Positions 1 to 11,493 of a DNA stretch of 64,000 bases are shown here, piece after piece. The DNA is from Microvelia longipes. Lineage: Eukaryota > Arthropoda > Insecta > Hemiptera > Veliidae. The notes beneath the pieces are model-generated. The model was not told where the DNA came from. It searched no databases and saw only the letters and a list, made by a program, of their open reading frames with translations. Position numbers and translations under genes: made by a program. Every line of letters begins with the position of its first letter. Within the stretch, counting starts at the first letter, position 1. The stretch covers positions 17,663,595 to 17,727,594 of the forward strand of contig JACMZG010001908.1 of assembly GCA_018340805.1 (NCBI GenBank), written 5' to 3'.

Positions 1-420
1 TCTTGTCACTCCATTCCTTACAAAATAAGCTGAAGTCATTTCTATATCACTCTGTGCTACGATTCTTAGGAAAAATGACATAGCTCTTGTCACTCAATTC
101 CTTACATGGTTCCGTTTAACTACTTCACTATTCTTTTAACGATGGGAAAGAAAAGTGATGTGCAATACTTGCGCCCTAAATACTAATAAGTTAAATGAGT
201 CTGGATAACGAAGGAAATGAAAGGGTTTGCTGGCACAGTAACAAGTCTAACTGAACTCAATATCCAATGACTCGTGGATTTATTGCATTAAGTTCCTTCT
301 TGGACGTAAACAAACTCATTACGCTTGCTGAATTGCTAATATCCTTTTAGAAGAGTCATCCGTCACATTTTTAAAGAAAATGGGTCTTACAAGGTTGTTT
401 GTATGAAATAGGGAGGGAAG
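1..420. repeat. Edge of a possible 86-bp tandem repeat, then unique AT-rich DNA
   Basis: A 22-base motif starting tcttgtcactc occurs at 1-22 and, with one change, at 87-108. This suggests at least two copies of an 86-bp unit, or the right edge of an array cut by the window. From about 110 to 420 I see no gene or repeat. Confidence 0.4.
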
Positions 421-762
421 AGGGTTGTAAGAAAATTTCAAAATGAAATGTACATTTATTTTTATTTATTTAGAAACATTTTTATTCTTGTATTCTTTTA
501 CTTTTTGTATTGTTTTACTTTTACATTTTTACTTACTCTCTCACAATTTTTTTAGAATGGCACCAAATTTGGTGTATGTATTTAACCTTATAAATGGATC
601 TCGTAGTAATGGATTTTTTTAAGACGAACAAAAATAGGTTTCTAAACATGATATCGTAAATTTAACAGACTGATATACATTTTTTTAGCACCCGTAAAAA
701 TTTCAAGTTTATAAATGAAATTGGGACGAAGCAATTTGGGGGATTCATATTGCTTTAAACTT
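421..762. other. AT-rich sequence without recognisable features
   Basis: T-rich low-complexity runs near 450-560 and otherwise unique AT-rich sequence. There is no open frame of note and no splice-bounded segment. Confidence 0.5.
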
Positions 763-1372
763 AAACGTCAGTAGAAGAGATAGCGTCAGTACAAAAGCAT
801 GGCGTCAGTACACAAGCTAAGCCTCAGTACAAAAGAATATTGTCAGTGTAAAAGCATAGCGTCAGAACCCAAGCATAGCGTCGGTACACAAGCATGGCGT
901 CAGTGCACAAGCATAGCGTCAGTACAAAAGCATGGCGTCAGTACACAAGCATAGCGTCATGGCGTCAGTACACAAGCATAGCGTCAGTACACAAGCTAAG
1001 CCTCAGTACAAAAGAATATTGTCAGTGTAAAAGCATAGCGTCAGAACCCAAGCATAGCGTCGGTACACAAGCATGGCGTCAGTGCACAAGCATAGCGTCA
1101 GTACACAGCTAAGCCTTAGTACAAAAGAATATTGTCAGTGCTCAAGCATAGCGTCGGTACACAAGCATGGCGTCAGTGCACAAGCATGCGTCAGTACACA
1201 GCATGGCGTCAGTACACAAGCATGGCGTCAGTGCACAAGCATAGCGTCAGTATAAAGCATGGCGTCAGTACACAACAATGGCGTCAGTACAAAAGCATGG
1301 TGTCAGTGCATAAGCATATCCTCACTACACGAGCATAACGTCTGTACAAAAGCTTAGCGTCAGTACCCTCTT
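763..1372. repeat. 19-bp minisatellite array
   Basis: About 30 tandem copies of a 19-base unit close to agcatagcgtcagtacaca. Variants (ggcgtcag, ctaagcctcag, gaatattgtcag, gtcagaaccc) recur in the same order at about 799-930 and 979-1106, and partly from 1100, so there is a higher-order repeat of about 110-180 bp. Overlapping ORFs reading as ASVHKHSVST-like peptides are products of the repeat, not genes. Confidence 0.95.
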
Positions 1373-1567
1373 TTCGTAGTAGAAGAGGGGAACCACTTCT
1401 AAATTCAAAATTCTAGTAAATAATTACTAAGAAAATGATTCTGTTGTATTTAAGTGAATTTGAAATTAAATTATTTTTATAAAGCAATTTTATTATATTT
1501 CAAGGTATTTTCTAAATAAATAACACTTATGTGCCAAATTTGTAATTTAGGGTGTTAATGATTTCAG

Positions 1568-1649
1568 ATAGTAACGATGAGGCTAATATAAAGGATATCC
1601 GGCTCAACCGCTTCATTGAATATGCTCAATCCCCAGACACATATCTCAG
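1568..1649 (+). CDS. Internal coding exon of an unidentified gene
   Basis: An 82-bp segment is bounded by an acceptor (gttaatgatttcag) and a donor (CTCAG|gtaatt). Only one of three frames is open: 2 nt, 26 codons, then 2 nt (AG). It reads SNDEANIKDIRLNRF followed by IEYAQSPDTYL, then an Arg if the next exon starts with G, A, C or T after AG in the AGR sense. The residue mix is protein-like (charged, helical, no low complexity) and GC is higher than in the flanks. I do not recognise the family. It has no start codon and is not the terminal exon, so the gene continues on both sides. Its outgoing phase does not allow a long read-through into the exon at 63433 (stop after nine codons), so it probably belongs to a different gene or transcript from the one starting at 42366. 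Confidence 0.6.
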
Positions 1650-2289
1650 GTAATTTATTTTATTCCTGGTCCTTGCATATCAATAAAATTAACCTTCATA
1701 TGAACCACCTCACACGAAAATCTTAAGAACTGTTTGTTTTTAAGTTTTCATTTAAATATGTAAATTACATGAAATACATTTAGTATTCATATAAAATTTG
1801 TTCGTGCTTGTCGCTTTTAAATTTTGTATAATTAAGGAATACTTGATCTAAAATAGATTATATCTGGACTCAAAAAAGTATCGGTCATAAATTATTACCG
1901 ATTTTAGTGTGTATGTCAACGCAAGAGAGTGCTGAGGGATTTATACTGAATCCCTAAAGATTTCCTTAAACTTAAGGTTTTTAAATTTCGAGATTACTTA
2001 AAATTCAGAACTTAATTTTTTGAAATTTGTTACCTATACCAATTTTGATGGCTTCATTCGGAATTGACTGTGTATATGAAATCTATTTTCGCTAATTTGA
2101 AGGGACTTGAATTAAGTTACTCCATTAAAATTTTTACCTTGCATGTTTATATAATTTTTGTGCATTAAAAGTTTTTGGACTATCAGGGTATTCACCTTTC
2201 GGGAACCACTTCACATGGTAATTCACTTAGTATTAATTAAAGTAGGCGAAATCGTTTTTAATACAAATACTATTCATATAAACTTACAG
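1650..2289. other. Probable intron, no features seen
   Basis: AT-rich sequence downstream of the exon donor. No second splice-bounded open segment or repeat was recognised. A GGGAACCACTTC-like string near 2197-2210 resembles hAT terminal sequence but has no partner. Confidence 0.4.
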
Positions 2290-2365
2290 CATAGCCCGGG
2301 CTGCGAACCCCGGTCATTCAGTGTCAAAATCGAGTGCTTAATTGATCACGGCCACAGAGGCAGAG
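2290..2365 (-). repeat. tRNA-derived SINE head (relic)
   Basis: On the minus strand a tRNA-like segment can be read. It has an A-box-like stretch (TGGCCGTGATCAATTAAGCAC), then about 25 nt, then a B-box-like CCGGGGTTCGCAGCCCGG that can fold as a T arm. This order and spacing are those of tRNA-related SINE heads in animals. The anticodon arm pairs poorly and there is no proper acceptor stem, so it is not a functional tRNA gene. Confidence 0.5.
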
Positions 2366-3175
2366 TTTAGGAATGAAGGAATTCCTAATTTTTTGACAGA
2401 ACATTGTACCTGTAGATTTTATTTTTTTAGACTAATAGGATTTAAACAGAGGCCCCTACAATCATTTAAACAGCTTCAGAACCCCTATTTTTAAATAAAA
2501 ATTAACTAATGAATTGATTTTACGGCATAAGGGAAGAGTTTTCTCCTTAAGCGAATCATAATCCATGTTTTAAATATGATTGAACCTAACATGCAACAGC
2601 AAAAAGCATGCTAACTTTAATAAAGTCATAAGGAGTTTACACTTCAGTAGTACGTAGTTCTAAAACCTCAATACGAACACTAAACATGACTTTCTTAAAA
2701 CTAACTCATGCTGGACTGTGGTGATTGTCTAGCAAGAGCAGAGCCATTGGCTAACCATGTAGGCCCGTAGCTAGGAAGGGGCCAGGGCGGCTTTGTCGCT
2801 CCCTGGGAAAAATGTCGCTCCCTCTCTGAAAAGTAATATTCAGTGTGATTCCCTTGAACATCGCATCCCCTGGGTTCCCCTCCCCCCTACAAATTCATGC
2901 TGACTACGGGTCTGCAACCATAAAGCAAGTGGACATCCAAGACAATACCAAAAACTGTTTTGTCTTTTATTTTCTTTGATCAACACATCCCTTCTCTTTC
3001 TACCTTGGGTAAAAAATGAGGACAACTACAAATAGACATCATTTTGAGCCTAATAAAACACCATCCGTCTTTTAGTAACCCTAATTAACTGTTTACTGAC
3101 CTTTTTTTAAAAACTTGTATGTTTTACTACTATCCTATCATACGGGGATCGGATTTAGAACTGTAAATCGTTGGA
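2366..3175. other. No recognisable feature
   Basis: Moderately AT-rich. Short ORFs on either strand (for example 2840-3025 minus) show no family resemblance and no splice context. Confidence 0.4.
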
Positions 3176-5290
3176 CTGAATACTTAGCTCTGAGGGTCCT
3201 TCACGAGGAGGTCATTTTTACGATTCAAAGGGCTTATGACCCAACTAACTTGGTCTCCCTTTTCTTCATCCCTGACCTTTATTCACAGGGACTTACAAAG
3301 GGACTTTAGCAACTTGTTTCAGGGCTTTCTTTACCTGATTTTATTTAAGTTGTTTCTACTTAGCTTACTTTATTACCTGCTTATACGGGACGACTTGCTT
3401 GTTTAAAGTTAAAGCCATTCTAGTATCATTTCTTTTAATTAGCACTACAGTCAAGGCATGTACTGTATTTGTAAATAATATCAGCTCAGCTAAAGCAGTA
3501 CTGTCTATGTCTCCTATATTTTTGTAAATAATAACAAATCGTTTACAGCGATACAACCTGTCTCCTGTATGATTTAAATATTGACTGCTCAGCTAAAGCA
3601 CTGCTGTCTATGTCTCCTATATTTTGTAAATAATGACAACTCAGTTAAAGCACTGCAGTCTATGTCTCCTATATTTTGTAAATAATGACAACTCAGTTAA
3701 AGCACTGCAGTCTATGTCTCCTATATTTTTGTAAATAATGACAAATCGTTTACAGCGCTACAACCTGTCTCCTGTATTATTTAAATATTGACTGCTCAGC
3801 TAAAGCACTGCTGTCTATGTCTCCTATATTTTGTAAATAATGACAACTCAGTTAGAGCACTGCAGTCTATGTCTCCATATTTTGTAAATAATGACAACTC
3901 AGTTAAAGCACTGCAGTCTATGTCTCCTATATTTTTGTAAATATTGACAAATCGTTTACAGCGCTACAACCTGTCTCCTGTATTATTTAAATATTAACTG
4001 CTCAGCTAAAGCACTGCCGTATATGTCTCCAATATTTTGTAAATAATGACAACTCAGTTAAAGCACTGCAGTCTATGTCTCATGTATTTTGTAAATAATT
4101 ACAACTCAGTTAAAGCACTACAGTCTTTGTCTCCTGAATTTTCTAAGTAATGACAGCTTAGCTAAAGCACTCCTGTTAATGTTTTTATTTATTTGTTATT
4201 ATTTTTTTTATAAAAATCGAAGGATCCTGTATACAATTTAACAAAAATGAAAGGTTTTTTAATAGATGGCAAAACCTGCTATTTTAAATCGTCTTCGAAC
4301 ATTTATACTTTATATTTTATAATTTAAATAATGATTTTTTGTGTTTACTTATACATATATGATTTTATACATATAATAATCTAGTTTTATTAGCTCTGAA
4401 TACTTAGCTCTGAGGGTCCTTCACGAGGAGGTCATTTTTACGATTCAAAGGGCTTATGACCCAACTAACATGGTCTCCCTTTTCTTCATCCCTGACCTTT
4501 ATTCACAGGGACTTACAAAGGGACTTTAGCAACTCAGTTAAAGCACTGCAGTCTATGTCTCCTATATTTTGTAAATAATGACAACTCAGTTAAAGCTCTG
4601 CAGTCTATGTCTCCTATATTTTTGTAAATAATGACAAATCGTTTACAGCGCTACAACCTGTCTCCTGTATTATTTAAATATTGACTGCTCAGCTAAAGCA
4701 CTGCTGTCTATGTCTCCTATATTTTGTAAATAATGACAACTCAGTTAGAGCACTGCAGTCTATGTCTCCATATTTTGTAAATAATGACAAACTCAGTTAA
4801 AGCACTGCAGTCTATGTCTCCTATATTTTTGTAAATATTGACAAATCGTTTACAGCGCTACAACCTGTCTCCTGTATTATTTAAATATTAACTGCTCAGC
4901 TAAAGCACTGCCGTATATGTCTCCAATATTTTGTAAATAATGACAACTCAGTTAAAGCACTGCAGTCTATGTCTCATGTATTTTGTAAATAATTACAACT
5001 CAGTTAAAGCACTACAGTCTTTGTCTCCTGAATTTTCTAAGTAATGACAGCTTAGCTAAAGCACTCCTGTTAATGTTGTTATTTATTTGTTATTATTTTT
5101 TTTATAAAAATCGAAGGATCCTGTATACAATTTAATACAAAAATGAAAGGTTTTTTAATAGATGGCAAAACCTGCTATTTTAATCGTCTTCGAACATTTA
5201 TACTTATATTTTATATAATTTAAATAATGATTTTTTTGTGTTTACTTATACATATATGATTTTATACATATAATAATCTAGTTTTATTTG
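3176..5290. repeat. Tandem segmental duplication containing a 52-57 bp satellite
   Basis: Unit A starts at about 3176 and unit B at about 4396, 1220 bp apart. Each begins with the same 137-bp segment (tacttagctctgagggtcct onward). A satellite array follows, built from a 52-57 bp monomer (core ctcagttaaagcactgcagt, then ctcctatattttgtaaataa), with a higher-order variant containing aatcgtttacagcgctacaa. Both units end in the same AT-rich block (aggatcctgtatacaattta at 4221 and 5115). The second unit is about 325 bp shorter, from loss of satellite monomers. The ORF at 3115-3309 falls in the duplicated segment and resembles no known protein. Confidence 0.9.
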
Positions 5291-6975
<1,685 letters not shown>

Positions 6976-7250
6976 GACTAAGGTTATGTGGGAGTGGGGA
7001 GGGGTTCGATCCACCCCCACCCCCGCACTTAAACTCCCGCCATTTCTACTCTCAAAATGGCCGACCCCCTCCCGCATTTTTCCGTGCCTTCCCAAGAATG
7101 TTTACGAGTTTCATCCCCGATTTAACATATCGCTGTCTCGCCTCACTCCTTCGCAATGTTGCCTTTATTTCACTGGCTATTCTTGTTTTGAACCATCTCG
7201 TCTTATGTCGTCTTGTGTTTCCGTTTTTATTTTGTTTCCATTTCTTTTAT
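6976..7250 (+). other. C-rich pyrimidine segment, unknown
   Basis: A compositional island: a G-run then C-runs near 6990-7030, a string aaaatggccgacc near 7055, and pyrimidine-rich sequence to 7250. Two overlapping open frames (6986-7291 and 7098-7304) arise mainly from stop-poor CT-rich sequence. It could be an old promoter or transposon fragment; I recognise no protein. Confidence 0.25.
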
Positions 7251-8063
7251 CTGACTTCATTTATTTGTTTGAAATTATACTTGGCTGTTAATATATATTT
7301 GTAATTTGCCCGCTCCAATTTTTGTTTGGTTTTTTGGTCTGTTTTGATTGACTTTAGGCGTCTAAATGATCCCTCGCAAAATAACCACTAATAATTAACC
7401 AATTATTACTCTTATTAACTGCCTATAAGCTAACCTTCACTTATTTTTGGGTCATTATTGGTGGTTATTTTTGATCAGAAGTGGTTAGTTTAGGTTCAAG
7501 GTAACAACTAGTCACCATTTCTACACTAGAGCTACTGTCAAGTGCCATTAAATACCATTATACAGGCAATTTTTGGGATTTTTCATTGTTTCCTGTTTTT
7601 CATTGTTTTTTCCTGTTTTTTTCATTTGTTTTTTTGTTCCTGTTTTTCATTGTTTTTTTTATTGTATTTTTGTTTATTTGAAAAATAAAAGAATTAATTT
7701 GAAAAAAATACCCTTCATCAAGCTTCATCAGTATTAGAAATGTTTAAGTTTTACTGCATACTTTTGGGTTATTATTGCTATGTAGCTGTTGTTTGTGGTT
7801 TCAAATGATTTAAACTAGATCCCTGGAATTTATATTTTTAATTTAATCAATTGCGTGCCCAAATATTGTAATCTCATGCGAACGGTAATATAAATATACC
7901 TTTTTGCCCCCAATAAGTTCAACCAGAAATATACTAAAAGTTAGTATGTTTTGTAGAATAGTTTAAATAATTATTGAGACAAATGATAAGACTATTTATG
8001 CTTTCCGGGAGATTTATACTTTTCCACATTTGTAACGTATTGAAAATGTAATGCATTTGAACT
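7251..8063. other. No recognisable feature
   Basis: AT-rich. T-rich short repeats of the type ttttcattgttt occur at 7575-7670. Confidence 0.4.
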
Positions 8064-8165
8064 TTAAACCGGTATTTTCGCTGAATTATCCGTTTCAGTT
8101 TTCTTTAAGACCTCCTAAGTGGTTTTTAAAAAGTTGTCTGGATGAATTTGAAATTTGGTAAAGTA
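8064..8165 (+). repeat. Dispersed repeat family R1, copy 1
   Basis: Contains the recurring core ATTATCCGTTTC then TTTAAGACCTCCTAAGTGG then GTTGTCTG. Related copies sit near 20150-20240, 22255-22400, 26120-26215, and on the minus strand near 30900-31085, 49590-49780 and 62780-62975. The family is unassigned and non-coding; it is probably a SINE or MITE. Confidence 0.6.
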
Positions 8166-8444
8166 TTATATGTTTTTCATACTTAAGGCCAACAAAAGTG
8201 CCAAGTTCATTTCATTTTTAGCATCAGTTCAATTAATATCAAATGACATGCATAAGTTTTGTTTAAAAAAAACAAGAAATGAAAAAATTGTAAATAAAAA
8301 ACAACGGATAAAATGGTCATATTAAGTTTAAATTTGGCTTGAGTATATCTTTTTATACAATTAATAATTATAAAAAAAATATTTAATAACTAGGGGTTTT
8401 GCCGCGTTTAATAATAATGATTGATAGGAATAAATTCGATGTGT

Positions 8445-8765
8445 GTTTACTGCCTGAGGACGAGCGAAGTAAGTGCGGAGTGGAGAGGATGAGCTTGGCG
8501 ACCCCGAAGTGTAAAGGATGAGCTTAGCGAGCCTAAAGTTTAGTGGATGAGCTTAGCGAGTCTAAAGTTTAGTGGATGAGCTTAACGAGCCTAAATTTTA
8601 GTGGATGAGCTTAGCGAGCCTAAAGTTTAGTGGATGAGCTTAGCGAGCCTGAAGAAGATTAGATGAGGTTAGCGAGCCTGGAGAGTGGATGAGCTTAGCG
8701 AGCCTAAAGGGTTGAAAATGAGCTTAGCGAGCCCAAAGTGGAATAGATAAGCAGAGCGAATTAGA
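8445..8765. repeat. 29-bp minisatellite with GAGCTTAGCGAGCC core
   Basis: About ten copies of a unit close to gatgagcttagcgagcctaa then agtttagtg. The array starts with gaggacgagcgaagtaagtg, a form of the GACTCGCTTCGCTCGTC motif found at several other places in the window. The array may therefore have grown from the tail of a dispersed repeat. Confidence 0.92.
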
Positions 8766-9320
8766 TTTTTGCAAGTGGGCATTATTTTTGGATCATGACT
8801 TGTACTTTCAACCTCTAAGTTTAGATGTTCGGTCTTATTTTCTTTCCATAGATTATATTATCCGTATCAATTTGTTGCCCAGACTAACATGAGATCTGCT
8901 GGGGGTCTTAAATCTATATTTAGACGCCACTTCTGTCCCCCCACGCTCCTTCTAAATTTAGACGTCCCCTTCCTATTTCTCATCCGCCGTCTGCATGTTT
9001 TTTTCTTCATTTTTTACCTTTCATTTAATGATCTGGGGGTTCGTTTGAATTCAAAACACCTTGAGAGAAAAATTAAATGCAATAAGTTTTACCTCGAAAG
9101 AAGTCTTGTACGAAGTGACTTTGAGAAGTATCATGTCTTCTTCTTTAGCCCAATATCTAAATTGAAAAAAACATGTCTTCTAATTTTACGCCTTATTTTT
9201 CACTCTTTTATATAGTACTGTCTATTGAAAGCTAAAAAGTGAACGAATTTTAATATGGACAATATTTAATTCTTAAAAGATCCTAATTGAAACTTTTGGA
9301 GTTCTCGTTTCACCAAATTT
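8766..9320. other. No recognisable feature
   Basis: The 108-codon plus-strand ORF (8889-9215) is Phe/Leu-rich, AT-driven and has no recognisable domain. I do not regard it as a gene. Confidence 0.4.
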
Positions 9321-9323
9321 CTA

Positions 9324-9512
9324 TTATTTTTTATGTACGTTTACATAGTAAGTATTTCTATTAGGATCATATTCGATAATGTCCTTCACCTCTGGAGATG
9401 TCACCCTATAGGAGATGTCTTCTATAGGAACACTGTCGGTTGTATCATTAGCATTGACGCAGTTGTTGCAAGGAAACTTTGGACTAATAATGTATTGTAA
9501 CGGGGTTGCCAC
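9324..9512 (-). CDS. Unidentified ORF fragment or terminal exon relic
   Basis: About 60 codons open on the minus strand with a complex, non-repetitive composition (NNCVNANDTTDSVPIEDISY, then RVTSPEVKDIIEYDPNRNTY, then YVNVHKK and stop). GC is higher than nearby. There is no ATG at the upstream end (the track opens at GTG), an in-frame stop lies two codons upstream, and the nearest acceptor-like AG (attattag, about 9488) has a weak pyrimidine tract. It could be a 3'-terminal exon, a pseudogene piece or a transposon fragment. I recognise no family. Confidence 0.25.
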   Translation of the reverse strand: MATPLQYIISPKFPCNNCVNANDTTDSVPIEDISYRVTSPEVKDIIEYDPNRNTYYVNVHKK

Positions 9513-11269
9513 AGGTCAACGAAAGATTATAATATATGGGGGTTGTCCCTGGAGTAAGTCAGATTTGTACATCTTTATCTAGTTGTTACCGATAAACCTA
9601 GGAGTAAATTTTTATAATTACCCTCGTAACTTCAGTCTTATAAAATTTAATTTCTTTGTTTAATTTTAAATGTTTTTTAATTTCTTATTTGTAAAATGAG
9701 AGCTCTCTCATATAGTACATAAGTAAATTTCAGACTCAATTTGACTGAACCCAAATAAGGAGGAAAGCGTGGCGCTTAAGAATGTGTATACATTAAACTG
9801 TATCACACGAGGAATGCACTTCTTTGAAATAAGATCTAGTGGAACGTGCATTGTATAATATAAATTCCTTTCTACGAGCACCTCGACATAGTCTCTAGTA
9901 TCAACTCTCCGTGTCTCGTCCAGGGATCAACCTGTAGCGTCATTATTTGGTTCATAGAAAACATGTTCCTTTAGAGAAGAAGAATTGGCTTTAAATAAAT
10001 CATCTTTTGTTAAAACGATGAAATTTTATTAAAATCAGATTGTGCTTTCTGATATGACTATATTAGTCAAGAGCTCAATTCGCTCTTATTACAACGTTAT
10101 AAAAAGAAAAAAATGGGGGTATAGTTAATTTTTCAATCTTTTGCTTTTGTTGAATTCTCCCTTGGTAGCATGACTTCCTCCTTAATAATCCTAGTGTTTT
10201 TGTTAAATCTTCCTAACAATGATATCATGATAAACAAACATATCAAATCTTTGGGACCTATCTCACTCTCTTGCTCTGGCCGCATTGTATTAAGTTTTCG
10301 TGTCTCACGCCCATGTAAATTGTTGTATACTTGTCTTGAATTTACAGTTTGGCAAATAGTTCTTAACGAATGATTAATTAAACTTCGTCAGGTTCTTAAA
10401 ACGTGTGATACATGTTATGACATTAGGTAGCGCTACCTAATGCGCACACCACTCCGTATCGGCGATTTACCAGAGTATAATTTAGCCGTGTTTTGTCATT
10501 ATTTTTCTGAATTTTCAAAAGAAAATTAGGCTAATCGTTGAAGGGAAAGGTAAGGAACAACGGAATCTATCCTCGACTTGCTCATTCATTACAAGTATGT
10601 TTAAAGTTCATATTTTTACTTTAGATATTGTTTTTAGTGAAGGCTATTTCCCACATTATAAAGTATACTAATTTATATTGTGGAAAATAGCCTTTCTATT
10701 TGCATATCTCTTCATTATTTCTGGAACAATCCCAATTTTGACCTTATTCGTGTAGGCAATAGAGCCTTCGTTAGAATTTAAGTGTTAGCATTGATAAGTC
10801 CTCTTCAATATTTTATTATCATTATCGCTTTTAGCTAAGAAGATTTAAACCTCTGGTTACTTTACGCCTTAAAAATGTAAAACGATTGATCGCGTCTAAA
10901 TAATTGTAAACTTTATTTCCTGATAAATCCTTTATCGCTATAGATTGTTCTGCGTGAAGATGTCTCTTCCAGTGGAAGCGAAACGACCAATTATCGTCTT
11001 GACGGCTATCACTGGGAGACCTAAACTTTCTTTACCAAGTATTTTGACCTAATTTAACTTAAATCGAATAAAAGTTGTAAAGTTGTTCTTCTACTTTAAG
11101 TTTGTTGTGGCCAGTGGGTCTTAAGTTTATGGATGTAGTTTTAAAATAAAGTCTAATTAATATAAATATATTAAAAAAATACTCTCTCAAAATATTTCCT
11201 CATTGCTTGATTAACGGAGGGTATTATTATATTTATATCTTAAATGTTTTTCCGGATTGTGACATGAAA
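9513..11269. other. Unique AT-rich DNA with two palindromes
   Basis: There is a perfect 22-bp palindrome at 10421-10442 (CATTAGGTAGC and its complement, no spacer). A hairpin at 10641-10693 has 15-bp arms AGGCTATTTCCCACA / TGTGGAAAATAGCCT with one mismatch and a 23-nt loop. No gene was recognised. Confidence 0.5.
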
Positions 11270-11493
11270 TAAAAATGCTGGCCGATACGCTGCCCCAGGT
11301 GCGTGGGAGTCCCTCGTGCCATACCCGAATTCGGCTCTGTCTCCTCGGGGGGACAGATATTTTTGAATGTGATATTATTTTCGTTAGGATGACGCGACTT
11401 GTGACCCGGCGCTGGGTCGAGAGACGGAAATTCCGATTGTTATTGGGACAGAGGCTTTTGTCTAGACGCCAACCTCGTAAAAGCCATAATTAA
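11270..11493 (+). other. GC-richer segment with a 72-codon ORF, unidentified
   Basis: Composition shifts sharply to balanced GC between about 11275 and 11470 within very AT-rich DNA. The open frame (MLADTLPQVRGSPSCHTRIR, then RMTRLVTRRWVERRKFRLLL) is Arg-rich and matches no family known to me. It may be a fragment of a transposon or an exon. No convincing splice sites bound it. Confidence 0.25.

Noticed and set aside
894..1338. Overlapping ORFs with SVHKHSVST-type repeats
   Set aside because: The 19-bp minisatellite read in different frames; not a repeat protein gene, since indels break the frame throughout.
780..5290. Possible CRISPR-like repeat arrays
   Set aside because: Units are contiguous tandem repeats without unique spacers and the DNA is eukaryotic.
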